NCBI RefSeq assembly: GCF_024758505.1
Contig: NZ_CP077970.1
Coordinates: forward strand, 6,262,001 to 6,326,000
Length of the DNA: 64,000 bases
Source of the DNA: Bradyrhizobium arachidis
Lineage (GTDB): Bacteria; Pseudomonadota; Alphaproteobacteria; Rhizobiales; Xanthobacteraceae
Direction of reading: 5' to 3'
The translations under genes were made by a program, and so were the position numbers. The notes under the pieces were generated by a model. It was not told the origin of the DNA, did no database searches, and saw only the letters and a program-made list of their open reading frames with translations. Shown in pieces: positions 16,211-24,769 of this stretch. Position 1 is the first letter of the stretch; the number at the start of each line of letters is the position of its first letter.

Positions 16211-18190
16211 ATGACCGACATGCCCCCTCCCGAGGACAATCCGGACCAAGCCATCGCGGACCTGCGCCGGCAGCTCGCGGAGCGGACCGCGGAGCGCGAC
16301 GAAGCCTGGGCCCGGCAGACGGCGACCGCCGACGTGCTCAAGGTCATCAGCCAATCGGCGTTCGACCTGGATGTCGTGATGAACACCCTGGCCGGATCGG
16401 CGCGCGAATTGTGCTCGAGCGATGCTTGCGCCATCTTCCTGCTCGAGAATGAGGTATTCCATGGCCGCGGTCTTTCGGCGGTCGACGAATCGACGGCCAA
16501 TATCATGCGGAATACGCCGGTGCCGCTGGACGCCGGGACCAACATGGGAAAGGCCGTCCTGGAACGGCGCATCGTCAACGTTGCCGACTTCGAGAACACG
16601 CCGACAAACCTGACGAAATTCCAGCAACTGATCGGGTTCCAATCGTTCCTGGCCGTGCCCCTTCTCCGTGACGGACGCGGAGTTGGTGTCATTCTGTTGA
16701 CGCGGACACCCAAGGGCGGCTTTACGCAACGCGAGATCGACCTTGTCTCAACGTTCGCCAACCAGGCCGTCATCGCCATCGAGGACTCGCGCCTGTTCAA
16801 CGAAACCAAGGAGGCGCTGGAGCGGCAGACCGCAACCTCCGAAATTCTTCGGGTTATCAGCCAGTCGCCGACTGACGTGCAGCCGGTGTTCGACGCCATC
16901 AACCTCACTGCGGTCCGCCTGCTCGGTTGCGATCTCGGTTTCGTGCTGCGCTGCGACGGCAACACTTATTCGCCCGTCGCAGCCGCCAATCGCGACGGAC
17001 CGCTGGCCGAGCTCGGCCCGGCCAACCTGCCGATCGATCCCGCCGCCAACTTCCCCTCGCGAGCCATCCTGAGCAAGAAGATACTCCATCTGCCGGACTG
17101 GTCGAAAATCGACCTGCCGGAGCATGAGCGCAATATTCGCGATATGTTCGGCGTCAATTCATCCCTATTTCTGCCGCTCTTGCGGGGCGAGGAATGCATC
17201 GGCCTACTGGCACTGGCCGGCAGCCGTCTTGGCAATTTTGCCGAGAGCGAACTCGCGCTCGCTGAATCCTTCCGTGACCAGGCCCTCATCGCGATCGAGA
17301 ACACGCGGCTGTTTAACGAAGTGCAGGCGCGCACCAAGGAGCTTGCCAAATCGTTGGACGAACTGCGCGCGGCGCAGGATCGCCTGATCCAGACCGAGAA
17401 GCTCGCATCTCTCGGCCAGCTCACCGCCGGGATCGCGCATGAGATCAAGAACCCGCTCAACTTCGTCAACAATTTTGCCGCGCTTTCCGCAGAGCTGACG
17501 GACGAGCTCAATGGCATTCTGAACTCGGCAACACTCACCGACAAGATCCGGGCGGAAGTCGATGAACTGACGAGACTTTTGAAGGGCAACCTGCAAAAGG
17601 TAGTCCAACACGGCAAGCGCGCCGATTCCATCGTCAAGAACATGCTGCTGCATTCGCGCGAGGGCTCAGGCGAGCACCGGCCGACCGATATCAACGCGCT
17701 GGTCGAGGAGAGCCTCAACCTCGCCTATCACGGTGCGCGCGCCGAAAAGCCGCAGTTCAACATCACGATCGAGCGTGACCTCGATCCCGCGGCCGGTACG
17801 ATCGATGTGTTCCCGCAGGAGATCACCCGGGTGCTGCTGAACCTGATCTCGAACGGCTTTTACGCGGTCTCAAAGCGCCGCAGCGAGACCGCCGGCGGAT
17901 TCGAGCCTGTGCTCCGCGCCAGCACGCAGGCGCGCGGCGACCGCGTCGAAATCCGCATTCGCGACAATGGCATCGGCATTCCGCCTGACGTGAAGGAGAA
18001 GATGTTCAACCCCTTCTTCACGACCAAGCCGGCCGGCGAAGGAACAGGTCTGGGCCTGTCCATGAGCCACGACATCATCGTGAAACAGCATGGTGGCACA
18101 ATAGACGTCGATACTCTTCCGGGCGAGTTTACCGAGCTCACGATCCAATTGCCGCGCAAAAGTAATTTATCAGACAAGAGCAGAGGTTAG
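16211..18190 (+). CDS. Soluble sensor histidine kinase with two GAF domains
   Basis: A 659-residue cytoplasmic kinase beginning 13 bp after the previous one. A short coiled N-terminus leads into GAF 1 (about 30-200) and GAF 2 (about 215-370). A signalling coiled coil (AKSLDELRAAQDRL) follows, with His410 in GIAHEIKNPLNF and the same N, G1, F and G2 boxes as its neighbour. The kinase cores of the two proteins are nearly identical at DNA level in long stretches (17632-17760 against 15640-15770), while the GAF regions differ. It ends two bases before the receiver gene. Confidence 0.92.
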   Translation: MTDMPPPEDNPDQAIADLRRQLAERTAERDEAWARQTATADVLKVISQSAFDLDVVMNTLAGSARELCSSDACAIFLLENEVFHGRGLSAVDESTANIMRNTPVPLDAGTNMGKAVLERRIVNVADFENTPTNLTKFQQLIGFQSFLAVPLLRDGRGVGVILLTRTPKGGFTQREIDLVSTFANQAVIAIEDSRLFNETKEALERQTATSEILRVISQSPTDVQPVFDAINLTAVRLLGCDLGFVLRCDGNTYSPVAAANRDGPLAELGPANLPIDPAANFPSRAILSKKILHLPDWSKIDLPEHERNIRDMFGVNSSLFLPLLRGEECIGLLALAGSRLGNFAESELALAESFRDQALIAIENTRLFNEVQARTKELAKSLDELRAAQDRLIQTEKLASLGQLTAGIAHEIKNPLNFVNNFAALSAELTDELNGILNSATLTDKIRAEVDELTRLLKGNLQKVVQHGKRADSIVKNMLLHSREGSGEHRPTDINALVEESLNLAYHGARAEKPQFNITIERDLDPAAGTIDVFPQEITRVLLNLISNGFYAVSKRRSETAGGFEPVLRASTQARGDRVEIRIRDNGIGIPPDVKEKMFNPFFTTKPAGEGTGLGLSMSHDIIVKQHGGTIDVDTLPGEFTELTIQLPRKSNLSDKSRG

Positions 18191-18192
18191 CC

Positions 18193-18582
18193 GTGACTGT
18201 GATGGTTCTCGTGGTGGATGACGAGCCCGACGTCGAGGCCCTGTTCCGCCAGCAATTTCGCCGCGATCTGCGCGCCCAGCGCTTTGTGATGGATTTTGCC
18301 AGCTCGGCTGCGGACGCCCTGACCCGTGTCGCCAACAATATCGGGCAGTCGCTGATCCTGATCCTCTCCGACATCAACATGCCCGGCATGACCGGGCTCG
18401 AGATGCTGCCCAAGGTCAAGCAGATCCGGCCCGAAGTGCCCGTGATCATGATCACCGCCTATGGCGATGCGGACACCAAACGCAAGGCATTGGAAAACGG
18501 CGCGACCGGGCTTCTGACCAAGCCGATCGACTTCGCGTTGCTGCGCGAAGAGATCGACGCGAGGCTGGCGCAGGCGGGATAG
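18193..18582 (+). CDS. Single-domain response regulator
   Basis: A 129-residue receiver with no output domain. The acidic pair is in LVVDDEPD, the phospho-acceptor is Asp60 (LSDINMPGMTG), the conserved Thr is in MITAYGD and the Lys in LTKPIDF. The GTG start is supported by GAGG seven bases upstream. It follows the second GAF kinase by two bases, so it is probably the direct phospho-target of both upstream kinases, acting by protein contact or as a relay intermediate. Confidence 0.9.
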   Translation: MTVMVLVVDDEPDVEALFRQQFRRDLRAQRFVMDFASSAADALTRVANNIGQSLILILSDINMPGMTGLEMLPKVKQIRPEVPVIMITAYGDADTKRKALENGATGLLTKPIDFALLREEIDARLAQAG

Positions 18583-18622
18583 GTCCGAATAGTGGTGGGC
18601 CTCACGAAAGGGGTCGACCACC

Positions 18623-19549
18623 CTACTTCGCAATCCGCTCCACCACGTCGCGCACCAGGCCTGTCAGCAGCGCGAGCTTGTAGGCCGTCATCGGCAGCGG
18701 CTTCGCACCTGCCCTCGCGAGCTGCGCGGCTTGCGCGATAGCTTCCGCGGTTGCCGGCCGTCCCTCCAGGGCCACCTCGCAGGCCGTCAGCCGCAGCGGC
18801 ACCGGCGCGATGCCGCCGGCGGCGATGTGAATGCGCTGGAAGGTGCCGCCGGACAGCACGGCGCGCGCGCAGACTTCGACCAGCGGCCATTCCGCGTAGG
18901 TGCGGCCGATCGCGCGTTTGTAATCGGCGCGCTCAACCGCCACCGGCGCGGGAAGCGCGATAGTCTCGATCCTTTCGCCCGGCGCCAGCAAATGATCGGC
19001 CGCACCGTTGCTGCCATCGCCGAGCAGATCGGGGATCGACAATCGGCTGCGCCGGTCCGTCGCGACAGTGGCGTCATAAGCGAGAAGCGCCATCGCCATG
19101 GTCGAGGGATGCGGTGCCACGCAAGGACCGAGATCGAAGGCCGCGTGATAGAGATGATTGCCCGATCGCGCCGGGCAATCGGAGCCGCCCTTCTTGAGAC
19201 AGTCGATCTGTGGATTGCGAAAGTACCAGCAGCGCGATCGCTGGGCGAGGTTGCCGCCGAGCGTTGCCAGATTCCGGATCTGCGGCGTGGCGAGGCCTTG
19301 CGCGGCATCCGCAATGCCGGGATAGGCATCGCGGATGCGTGCATCGGCTGCGATTGCCGCGATCGTGGTGAAGGCGCCGATGCGGGCCGAGCCATCTTGA
19401 GCCCAGTCGATCCCGATCGTGCCTGATGTCACCGCGAGATCGACGATGGGCCCGCGGGACACCCCGCTGCGCCTGCGCTCCGAGAGATCAGTGCCGGCGG
19501 CCCGGAATTCAGGCGCGGCATTTTCTATTCTGGCTGCCATGGCGCTCAT
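18623..19549 (-). CDS. Molybdenum hydroxylase FAD-binding subunit (CoxM/XdhB type)
   Basis: A 308-residue subunit. The FAD-contact segments are AAGTDL near the N-terminus, IGAFTTIAAI, and QIRNLATLGGNLAQRSRCWYF in the middle. The C-terminal CO dehydrogenase flavoprotein domain runs from about residue 200. It passes electrons from the iron-sulfur clusters of the fused partner to its acceptor. Its start overlaps the stop of the large subunit gene by four bases, so the two are translationally coupled. Downstream it converges with the receiver gene. Confidence 0.9.
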   Translation of the reverse strand: MSAMAARIENAAPEFRAAGTDLSERRRSGVSRGPIVDLAVTSGTIGIDWAQDGSARIGAFTTIAAIAADARIRDAYPGIADAAQGLATPQIRNLATLGGNLAQRSRCWYFRNPQIDCLKKGGSDCPARSGNHLYHAAFDLGPCVAPHPSTMAMALLAYDATVATDRRSRLSIPDLLGDGSNGAADHLLAPGERIETIALPAPVAVERADYKRAIGRTYAEWPLVEVCARAVLSGGTFQRIHIAAGGIAPVPLRLTACEVALEGRPATAEAIAQAAQLARAGAKPLPMTAYKLALLTGLVRDVVERIAK

Positions 19550-22239
19550 GCCGCGGTCCTCCCCTTCAGGGCAGCGACGATGCGGTCGGGCCCGATCGGA
19601 ATTTCAGTGAGACGAATGCCGATCGCGTCGAAGATGGCGTTGGCGACCGCGGGCGAGGTCGGCACCGTCGCCACCTCTCCGATGCCGACGCTGCTGCCGA
19701 GCACGTGATCGAAGCCGGCCTGGTCGAAATGCACGTCGATCTCGGGCGTGTCGGCAATGCCCGGGATGCGATAATCCTCCATGCCTGATGTGAGCACGTC
19801 GCCGCTGTGCGGATCGACCTCGCGCGCCTCGTAGAGCGCGTAGCCGAGCCCCTGGATGACAGCGCCACAGGCCTGGCTGTGCGCGAGCTGGGGTGCCGCG
19901 ATCTTCCCGACCGCGATCCCCGTGTGCACCTTGAGCACGCGCACGTGACCGAGCCAGGTGTCGACCTCGACCTCGATGACTTGCACCGAGCTCGGCACGC
20001 CGGCGCCGATCACGAGGTTGGAGTTGCGGCGCATCATCCAGCCGAACACCAGTCCCAGAAGCCCGAGGTCTTTCAGCGGCGAGCGGATGCCGGGCGCCGT
20101 GTTGCGGCCGTCCTCGCCGCGCGTTTCCGAAATGGCGATATCAGGCGCGCGCGCAATCAGTTCGCGCCACGGCGCGTTGGAGCCGGGCGCGGGCTTGCGC
20201 GTGGCCTGCGCCAGGATCGCGTCCTTCAGCTTCTGGATCGCGGTCAGCGTCGGCGGCAGCACCGAGGCGGTGACGCGGCTGCCGCCGGAGCCGGGACCTT
20301 CCGGCAGCGAGGAGTCGCCGATGCGCACCTCGACCTCCCCAGGCTCGAGATCGAATTCGCGCGCCAACGTATCGGCCAGCACGCTGCGGGTGCCGGTGCC
20401 GATATCCTGCGTCGCGGTCGAGAGCACGACGCGGCCGCCCTTGACCGCAACCTCGACCTTCACCTTGGGCTGCCAGAGATAGAACCAGTAGCCGGTCGCG
20501 ACGCCGACACCGCGGCGATAGCGGCCGGTTTGCGCCGTCGCGCGGTTGCGCCGAGAGTCACGCCAGGTATCGAGGCCCAGCGCCCAGTCATAGAGCCGCT
20601 GGCGGTTGGGATCCGGGTCCCAGCGCTTGCGTAAGGTAATCGGATCGGTCTTGAGCCGAACGGCGGCCTCGTCGACGGCCTGCTCCACCGCGAACGCCAT
20701 CGGCGGTCCGCCGGGCCCGCGGAACGCCGCACCCGGCGGCAAATTGCTGATGACGTCGAAATCCGACAGCTCCTTGGCCTCGGCCGGGTACATCAGCCTC
20801 GCCAGGCCCGCGATCGTCGAGTTGATCGCGGCGCCGGTGTCGGCATGGGCGATGACGGACATCGCCTTCAATCCGCCGTCCGCGGCGGGAAGCAGCGCGA
20901 CCTTCACCTCGGCCGCCGGCCGATAACCGGCAACCGACAATTCCTCGTGGCGATCGTAGACGACCCGCACCGGCGCCTTCGCCGCGCGCGCGAGCTCGAC
21001 CGCCGCGATCGCTTCCGTGCCGAGGCTCGCCTTCGAGCCAAACCCGCCGCCGACATGGTCGGCGATCACGCGGATGTTTGATGGCTCGAGCTTGAAGCGT
21101 TTTGCGATCTGATCCTTCAGATGCACCACCCACTGCGACGAGGCATGCACCGTCAGCCGGCCGCCGTCGAAGCGCGCCACCGCAGCATGGGGTTCGAGAC
21201 AGGTGTGCTGCTGCGTGCCGGTGCGGAACGTCGCTTCGACGAGCAGCGCGTTGTTCGCCTGGCGCGCCTCGTTCACCCAGTTGCGCGCCTTCTTGGCGCG
21301 CCTTGCAAACACCGAGGTCGGGCCGCGCAGGTTTCCCTTCCACGGCGCCGGCCCGCCGGCCGCTTCCGAGACGTTGCCCGCCTTCTTGCGGCTCGATCGG
21401 TCGAACACGACGGGCGCATCGTCCTTCCGCGCGGCATCGAGCCCGATCACCGCGGGCAGCTTTTCGCTGGTGACCTTGATCGCAGCAAGCGCAGCGAGCG
21501 CGCTTCTGTGGTCCTTCGCCGCGACCGCCGCGATCGCCTCGCCGACATAGCGCACGATGCGGTCCTCGGACAGCAGCGACACCGCGGTGACGCCGGGCAG
21601 CGCTTGCGCAGGCGCCAGATCGAGCGCCGTAATGCGCGCATGCGCATGCTGCGACCGCAGGATCACGCCTTCGAGCTGGCCGTCATGCCTGACGTCGACG
21701 GTGTACCTGGCCGAGCCCGTCACCTTGTCGCACGCCTCGATGCGCGGACTTGCGAAATTATCGCCGTCGAAGCGGCCGGCACAGGCATCGGCGACGGCGC
21801 GGAAGATCGCGTCATAGGCGCCGCAGCGGCAGAGATGACCGGACAGCGCGGCGCCGATCTCCTCGCGCGAGGGCAGCGCCGTCCCATTCGCCGCGCGCCA
21901 GCGATCGCAGAACGCGGCCGCCTCCACGACGAAGCCCGGCGTGCAAAAGCCGCATTGCAGAGCGTCATGCGCCATGAACGCCTTCTGCACGGCGTGCAGG
22001 TCCTTTGCCCCAATGCCCTCCACCGTCGTCACGAACTTGCCGGCCGCCGCGTGCGCCGGCATCAGGCAGCTCGTGACCGGCGCGCCGTCGACGAGCACCG
22101 TACAGGCGCCGCAGACGCCACCACCGCAGACGAGCTTGGTGCCGGTGAGACCGAGTTGGTCGCGCACGACGTCGATGAGCAGCGCGTCGGGATCGTCGGG
22201 CAGGGTTTCGACGCGGCCATTGATGGTCATCGTGCTCAT
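19546..22239 (-). CDS. Molybdenum hydroxylase with fused 2Fe-2S and molybdopterin subunits
   Basis: An 897-residue protein of the xanthine dehydrogenase family. Residues 1-150 form the iron-sulfur subunit: a plant-type cluster (Cys38, 43, 46, 58) and an alpha-helical cluster domain (Cys96, 99, 137, 139). From about residue 160 comes the molybdopterin subunit, with the a/b hammerhead region, GGGFGSK, the FRGPGG segment and the active-site glutamate motif GIGEVATVP near the C-terminus. These two parts are usually separate genes. The substrate is unknown. The start overlaps the tetR stop as ATGA. No xdhC-like maturation gene is in the window. Confidence 0.9.
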   Translation of the reverse strand: MSTMTINGRVETLPDDPDALLIDVVRDQLGLTGTKLVCGGGVCGACTVLVDGAPVTSCLMPAHAAAGKFVTTVEGIGAKDLHAVQKAFMAHDALQCGFCTPGFVVEAAAFCDRWRAANGTALPSREEIGAALSGHLCRCGAYDAIFRAVADACAGRFDGDNFASPRIEACDKVTGSARYTVDVRHDGQLEGVILRSQHAHARITALDLAPAQALPGVTAVSLLSEDRIVRYVGEAIAAVAAKDHRSALAALAAIKVTSEKLPAVIGLDAARKDDAPVVFDRSSRKKAGNVSEAAGGPAPWKGNLRGPTSVFARRAKKARNWVNEARQANNALLVEATFRTGTQQHTCLEPHAAVARFDGGRLTVHASSQWVVHLKDQIAKRFKLEPSNIRVIADHVGGGFGSKASLGTEAIAAVELARAAKAPVRVVYDRHEELSVAGYRPAAEVKVALLPAADGGLKAMSVIAHADTGAAINSTIAGLARLMYPAEAKELSDFDVISNLPPGAAFRGPGGPPMAFAVEQAVDEAAVRLKTDPITLRKRWDPDPNRQRLYDWALGLDTWRDSRRNRATAQTGRYRRGVGVATGYWFYLWQPKVKVEVAVKGGRVVLSTATQDIGTGTRSVLADTLAREFDLEPGEVEVRIGDSSLPEGPGSGGSRVTASVLPPTLTAIQKLKDAILAQATRKPAPGSNAPWRELIARAPDIAISETRGEDGRNTAPGIRSPLKDLGLLGLVFGWMMRRNSNLVIGAGVPSSVQVIEVEVDTWLGHVRVLKVHTGIAVGKIAAPQLAHSQACGAVIQGLGYALYEAREVDPHSGDVLTSGMEDYRIPGIADTPEIDVHFDQAGFDHVLGSSVGIGEVATVPTSPAVANAIFDAIGIRLTEIPIGPDRIVAALKGRTAA

Positions 22240-22898
22240 GAACGTGCTCCAGCTTTGCTGCGTGACGATCTTGCTCTTGCCTCCGCCTTGTTGGCGGGCC
22301 GCTCCTGCGATTTCGGCGCGGCGCCCGCACAGAGCGTTCGCACCATCAGCGCCATGTCCTTCAGGAACGCATCGGCCGGCTGCATCGCCGGATGCTGCGA
22401 CTTCGATCCGTGCACCGCCATTTCGACAAGCCGCGCGAATTCGGTCGGCGACAGGCCTTGCGGCAGCGCAAGCTTCTGCTTGCGCGCGATCCGCGCAATC
22501 GTCGCGACCAGCCGCTCCGCGTAGACTGCCGAGTATTTCTGGTAGAGGTCGCGCCCATGCACGAGGTGTTCGGAATACAGCTCCTCGATATGCGGCGATC
22601 CGTCGAACGAGCCGATCATGGCCTGCATCCGCGCCGTCATGCCGGCGACGAGAATGTCAGCGAAGCTGCGGCCGGCCTTCTCCACCTCGCCGATCGCAGC
22701 CTCCTCGGCAGCAATGGCGGTCTCGTGCACGCGCGCGATCACGGCGCGGAACAGCGCTTCCTTGGATTCGAAATGATGATAGAGCGCCTGCCGCGTCAGG
22801 CCGGCGGCCTCCGCAACCTGCTCGATCGAGGAGCGGCGGAAGCCATGACGGCGGAACACGAGCATGGTTGCGTCGAGAATGCGCGTTTTCGGTCCCAT
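22236..22898 (-). CDS. TetR/AcrR-family regulator of the molybdenum hydroxylase operon
   Basis: A 220-residue regulator. The N-terminal helix-turn-helix is classic TetR (TRILDATMLVFRRHGFRR, SIEQVAEAAGLTRQALYHHF), followed by a helical ligand-binding domain and a basic Ser/Arg/Lys-rich tail. The ATG giving MGPKTRILDA is preferred over an upstream TTG. It is the first gene of a three-gene unit with the hydroxylase genes, so it probably controls its own operon through the inverted repeat directly upstream. Confidence 0.88.
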   Translation of the reverse strand: MGPKTRILDATMLVFRRHGFRRSSIEQVAEAAGLTRQALYHHFESKEALFRAVIARVHETAIAAEEAAIGEVEKAGRSFADILVAGMTARMQAMIGSFDGSPHIEELYSEHLVHGRDLYQKYSAVYAERLVATIARIARKQKLALPQGLSPTEFARLVEMAVHGSKSQHPAMQPADAFLKDMALMVRTLCAGAAPKSQERPANKAEARARSSRSKAGARS

Positions 22899-22900
22899 TT

Positions 22901-22930
22901 GTCGTTTTTTACACAATCTGAAAAAATGTC
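22901..22930. promoter_or_regulatory. Imperfect inverted repeat before tetR, candidate autoregulatory operator
   Basis: GTCGTTTTTT (22901-22910) and AAAAAATGTC (22921-22930) are inverted arms matching at 8 of 10 positions, with a 10-bp spacer. The left arm starts two bases from the tetR start codon. The AT-rich block stands out against the GC-rich surroundings. It lies between two divergent genes, so it could also influence the membrane hydrolase gene. Confidence 0.45.
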
Positions 22931-23039
22931 AAATCGCGATCTGGTGAGCACCGCGTCAGTTGTGAACAGGACGGGTTGTGCAATAGTTGTTCGACGACCG
23001 GAGACCGGCATATCGCCGTCTCGTTGGGGAAGTCGCGCA

Positions 23040-24758
23040 ATGGGCGTCGTGAAATACCCGGTTTGGATCGTCCGGCGGCAGATGCAATCGCTATCCGGCG
23101 TCGGGATCGTGCTGGGAGGCTTGTTCTTTGCTGCGGCCCTGACGCCAACGCTGGTGCCACGGAGCTATCTCACCCAGGGCGCGCTCGCCGGAGCCTGTTT
23201 TGCGATCGGCTACGGGGCCGGCATCTTCTGGCGCTGGCTGTGGCACTACCTCGAACTGCCCGAGCCTTCCGAGCTGATACGATCGACCGCCAACATGTTG
23301 ATCGCAGGAGCCTGCCTGCTCGTCGTCATTATTTTTCTGTGGCGCGCGGCGGAATGGCAGAACTCGATCCGTGCCGTCATGAACATGGAGCCGGTCGAGA
23401 GCGCCCATCCCTTCAAGGTCTGCGCGATCGCACTGGTCACATTCGTCGCACTTCTGGCGCTGGCGCGGCTGTTCAAGCTCGTGACCGGCTTCGTATCCAC
23501 GCGCATCCGGCGCTTCATTCCGAGAAAGATCGCGAACGTCCTCGGTGTTCTGCTGGCAACCCTGCTGTTCTGGTCGATCGCCAACAATCTCCTCATCCGC
23601 ACAGCCTTCACGGCGCTCGATTCCTCCTTCCGCGAATTCGACGCTCTTCTTGAACCTGAACGGCCGCGGCCGACGGCGCCCGGAAAGACGGGAAGCACGG
23701 CATCCCTGGTGAAGTGGAATGAACTCGGTCGTGCCGGCCGCGAGTTCGTGGCGTCAGGACCGACGGCAGCCGCGATCGGCGCGCTCACGGGGCGGCCGGC
23801 GCAAGAGCCGGTCCGTGTCTATGTGGGCTTGCGCGGCGCCGACACGGCGCGAGGACGCGCAAAGCTCGCGCTTGAGGAATTGAAGCGCCAGGGCGGGTTC
23901 GAGCGCTCCACCCTCATCGTCATCACGCCGACCGGCACGGGCTGGATCGATCCCGCCGCCATGAACGCGGTCGAATATCTCCACGACGGCGACGTCGCGA
24001 GCGTTGCGATGCAGTATTCCTACCTCAACAGCCCGCTCTCGCTGCTGTTTCAGCCCGAATATGGCGCCGAGGCCGCGCGCGCCCTGTTTTCGGAAATCTA
24101 CGGCTATTGGACGACGCTGCCGAGAGACAAGCGCCCAAAACTGTACCTGCATGGGCTCAGCCTCGGCGCGATGAACTCGGAAAAGTCAGCCGAGTTGTTC
24201 GAGACCATCGGCGATCCGATCGCCGGCGCGCTCTGGAGCGGACCGCCGTTCGAGAGCCGCATCTGGCGCTCGGTCACCGCAAATCGCAACGCGGGTTCTC
24301 CGGCATGGCTGCCCGAATTTCGCGACAGCCGCTTCGTGCGCTTCATGAACCAGAATGGGCCGACGGTCGCCCCCGATAGCCCATGGGGAGCGATGCGCGT
24401 CGTCTATCTGCAATATGCCAGCGACGCGATCACCTTCTTCGACTACCACGATGCGTATCGGCGCCCGGCCTGGCTGGACGCTCCGCGCGGGCCGGACGTG
24501 TCGCCGGACCTAACCTGGTATCCCGTCGTCACCATGCTTCAGCTTGCGCTCGACATGGCGGTCGCGACCGGCACGCCCATGGGCTACGGCCATGTCTACG
24601 CGCCGGAGCATTATGTCGATGCCTGGGTCGCGGTCACAGATGTCAGCCACTGGCCGCCCGAGGCGCTCGCGCGGCTGAGGGAACATCTTGCGGCGGAGGC
24701 GCGAAGAGCGATCGCTGGCAGCGCGAATGACAATCCCTATGACGACCGGGGTGGATAG
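23040..24758 (+). CDS. Membrane-anchored alpha/beta hydrolase (DUF2319/Abhydrolase_9 type)
   Basis: A 572-residue protein. The N-terminal third has about four membrane helices (from VGIVLGGLFFAAALTPTLVP onward), matching the Abhydrolase_9_N region. The C-terminal domain carries the nucleophile elbow GLSLG with Ser374 (LYLHGLSLGAMNSE), LIVITPTGTGW upstream and a late His (AYGHVYAPEHYVDAW-like segment). The substrate is unknown; an envelope lipid or ester role is inference. GGGGAAG supports this ATG; an in-frame ATG at 22926 is an alternative. Confidence 0.8.
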   Translation: MGVVKYPVWIVRRQMQSLSGVGIVLGGLFFAAALTPTLVPRSYLTQGALAGACFAIGYGAGIFWRWLWHYLELPEPSELIRSTANMLIAGACLLVVIIFLWRAAEWQNSIRAVMNMEPVESAHPFKVCAIALVTFVALLALARLFKLVTGFVSTRIRRFIPRKIANVLGVLLATLLFWSIANNLLIRTAFTALDSSFREFDALLEPERPRPTAPGKTGSTASLVKWNELGRAGREFVASGPTAAAIGALTGRPAQEPVRVYVGLRGADTARGRAKLALEELKRQGGFERSTLIVITPTGTGWIDPAAMNAVEYLHDGDVASVAMQYSYLNSPLSLLFQPEYGAEAARALFSEIYGYWTTLPRDKRPKLYLHGLSLGAMNSEKSAELFETIGDPIAGALWSGPPFESRIWRSVTANRNAGSPAWLPEFRDSRFVRFMNQNGPTVAPDSPWGAMRVVYLQYASDAITFFDYHDAYRRPAWLDAPRGPDVSPDLTWYPVVTMLQLALDMAVATGTPMGYGHVYAPEHYVDAWVAVTDVSHWPPEALARLREHLAAEARRAIAGSANDNPYDDRGG

Positions 24759-24769
24759 AGGGCGGTCCC

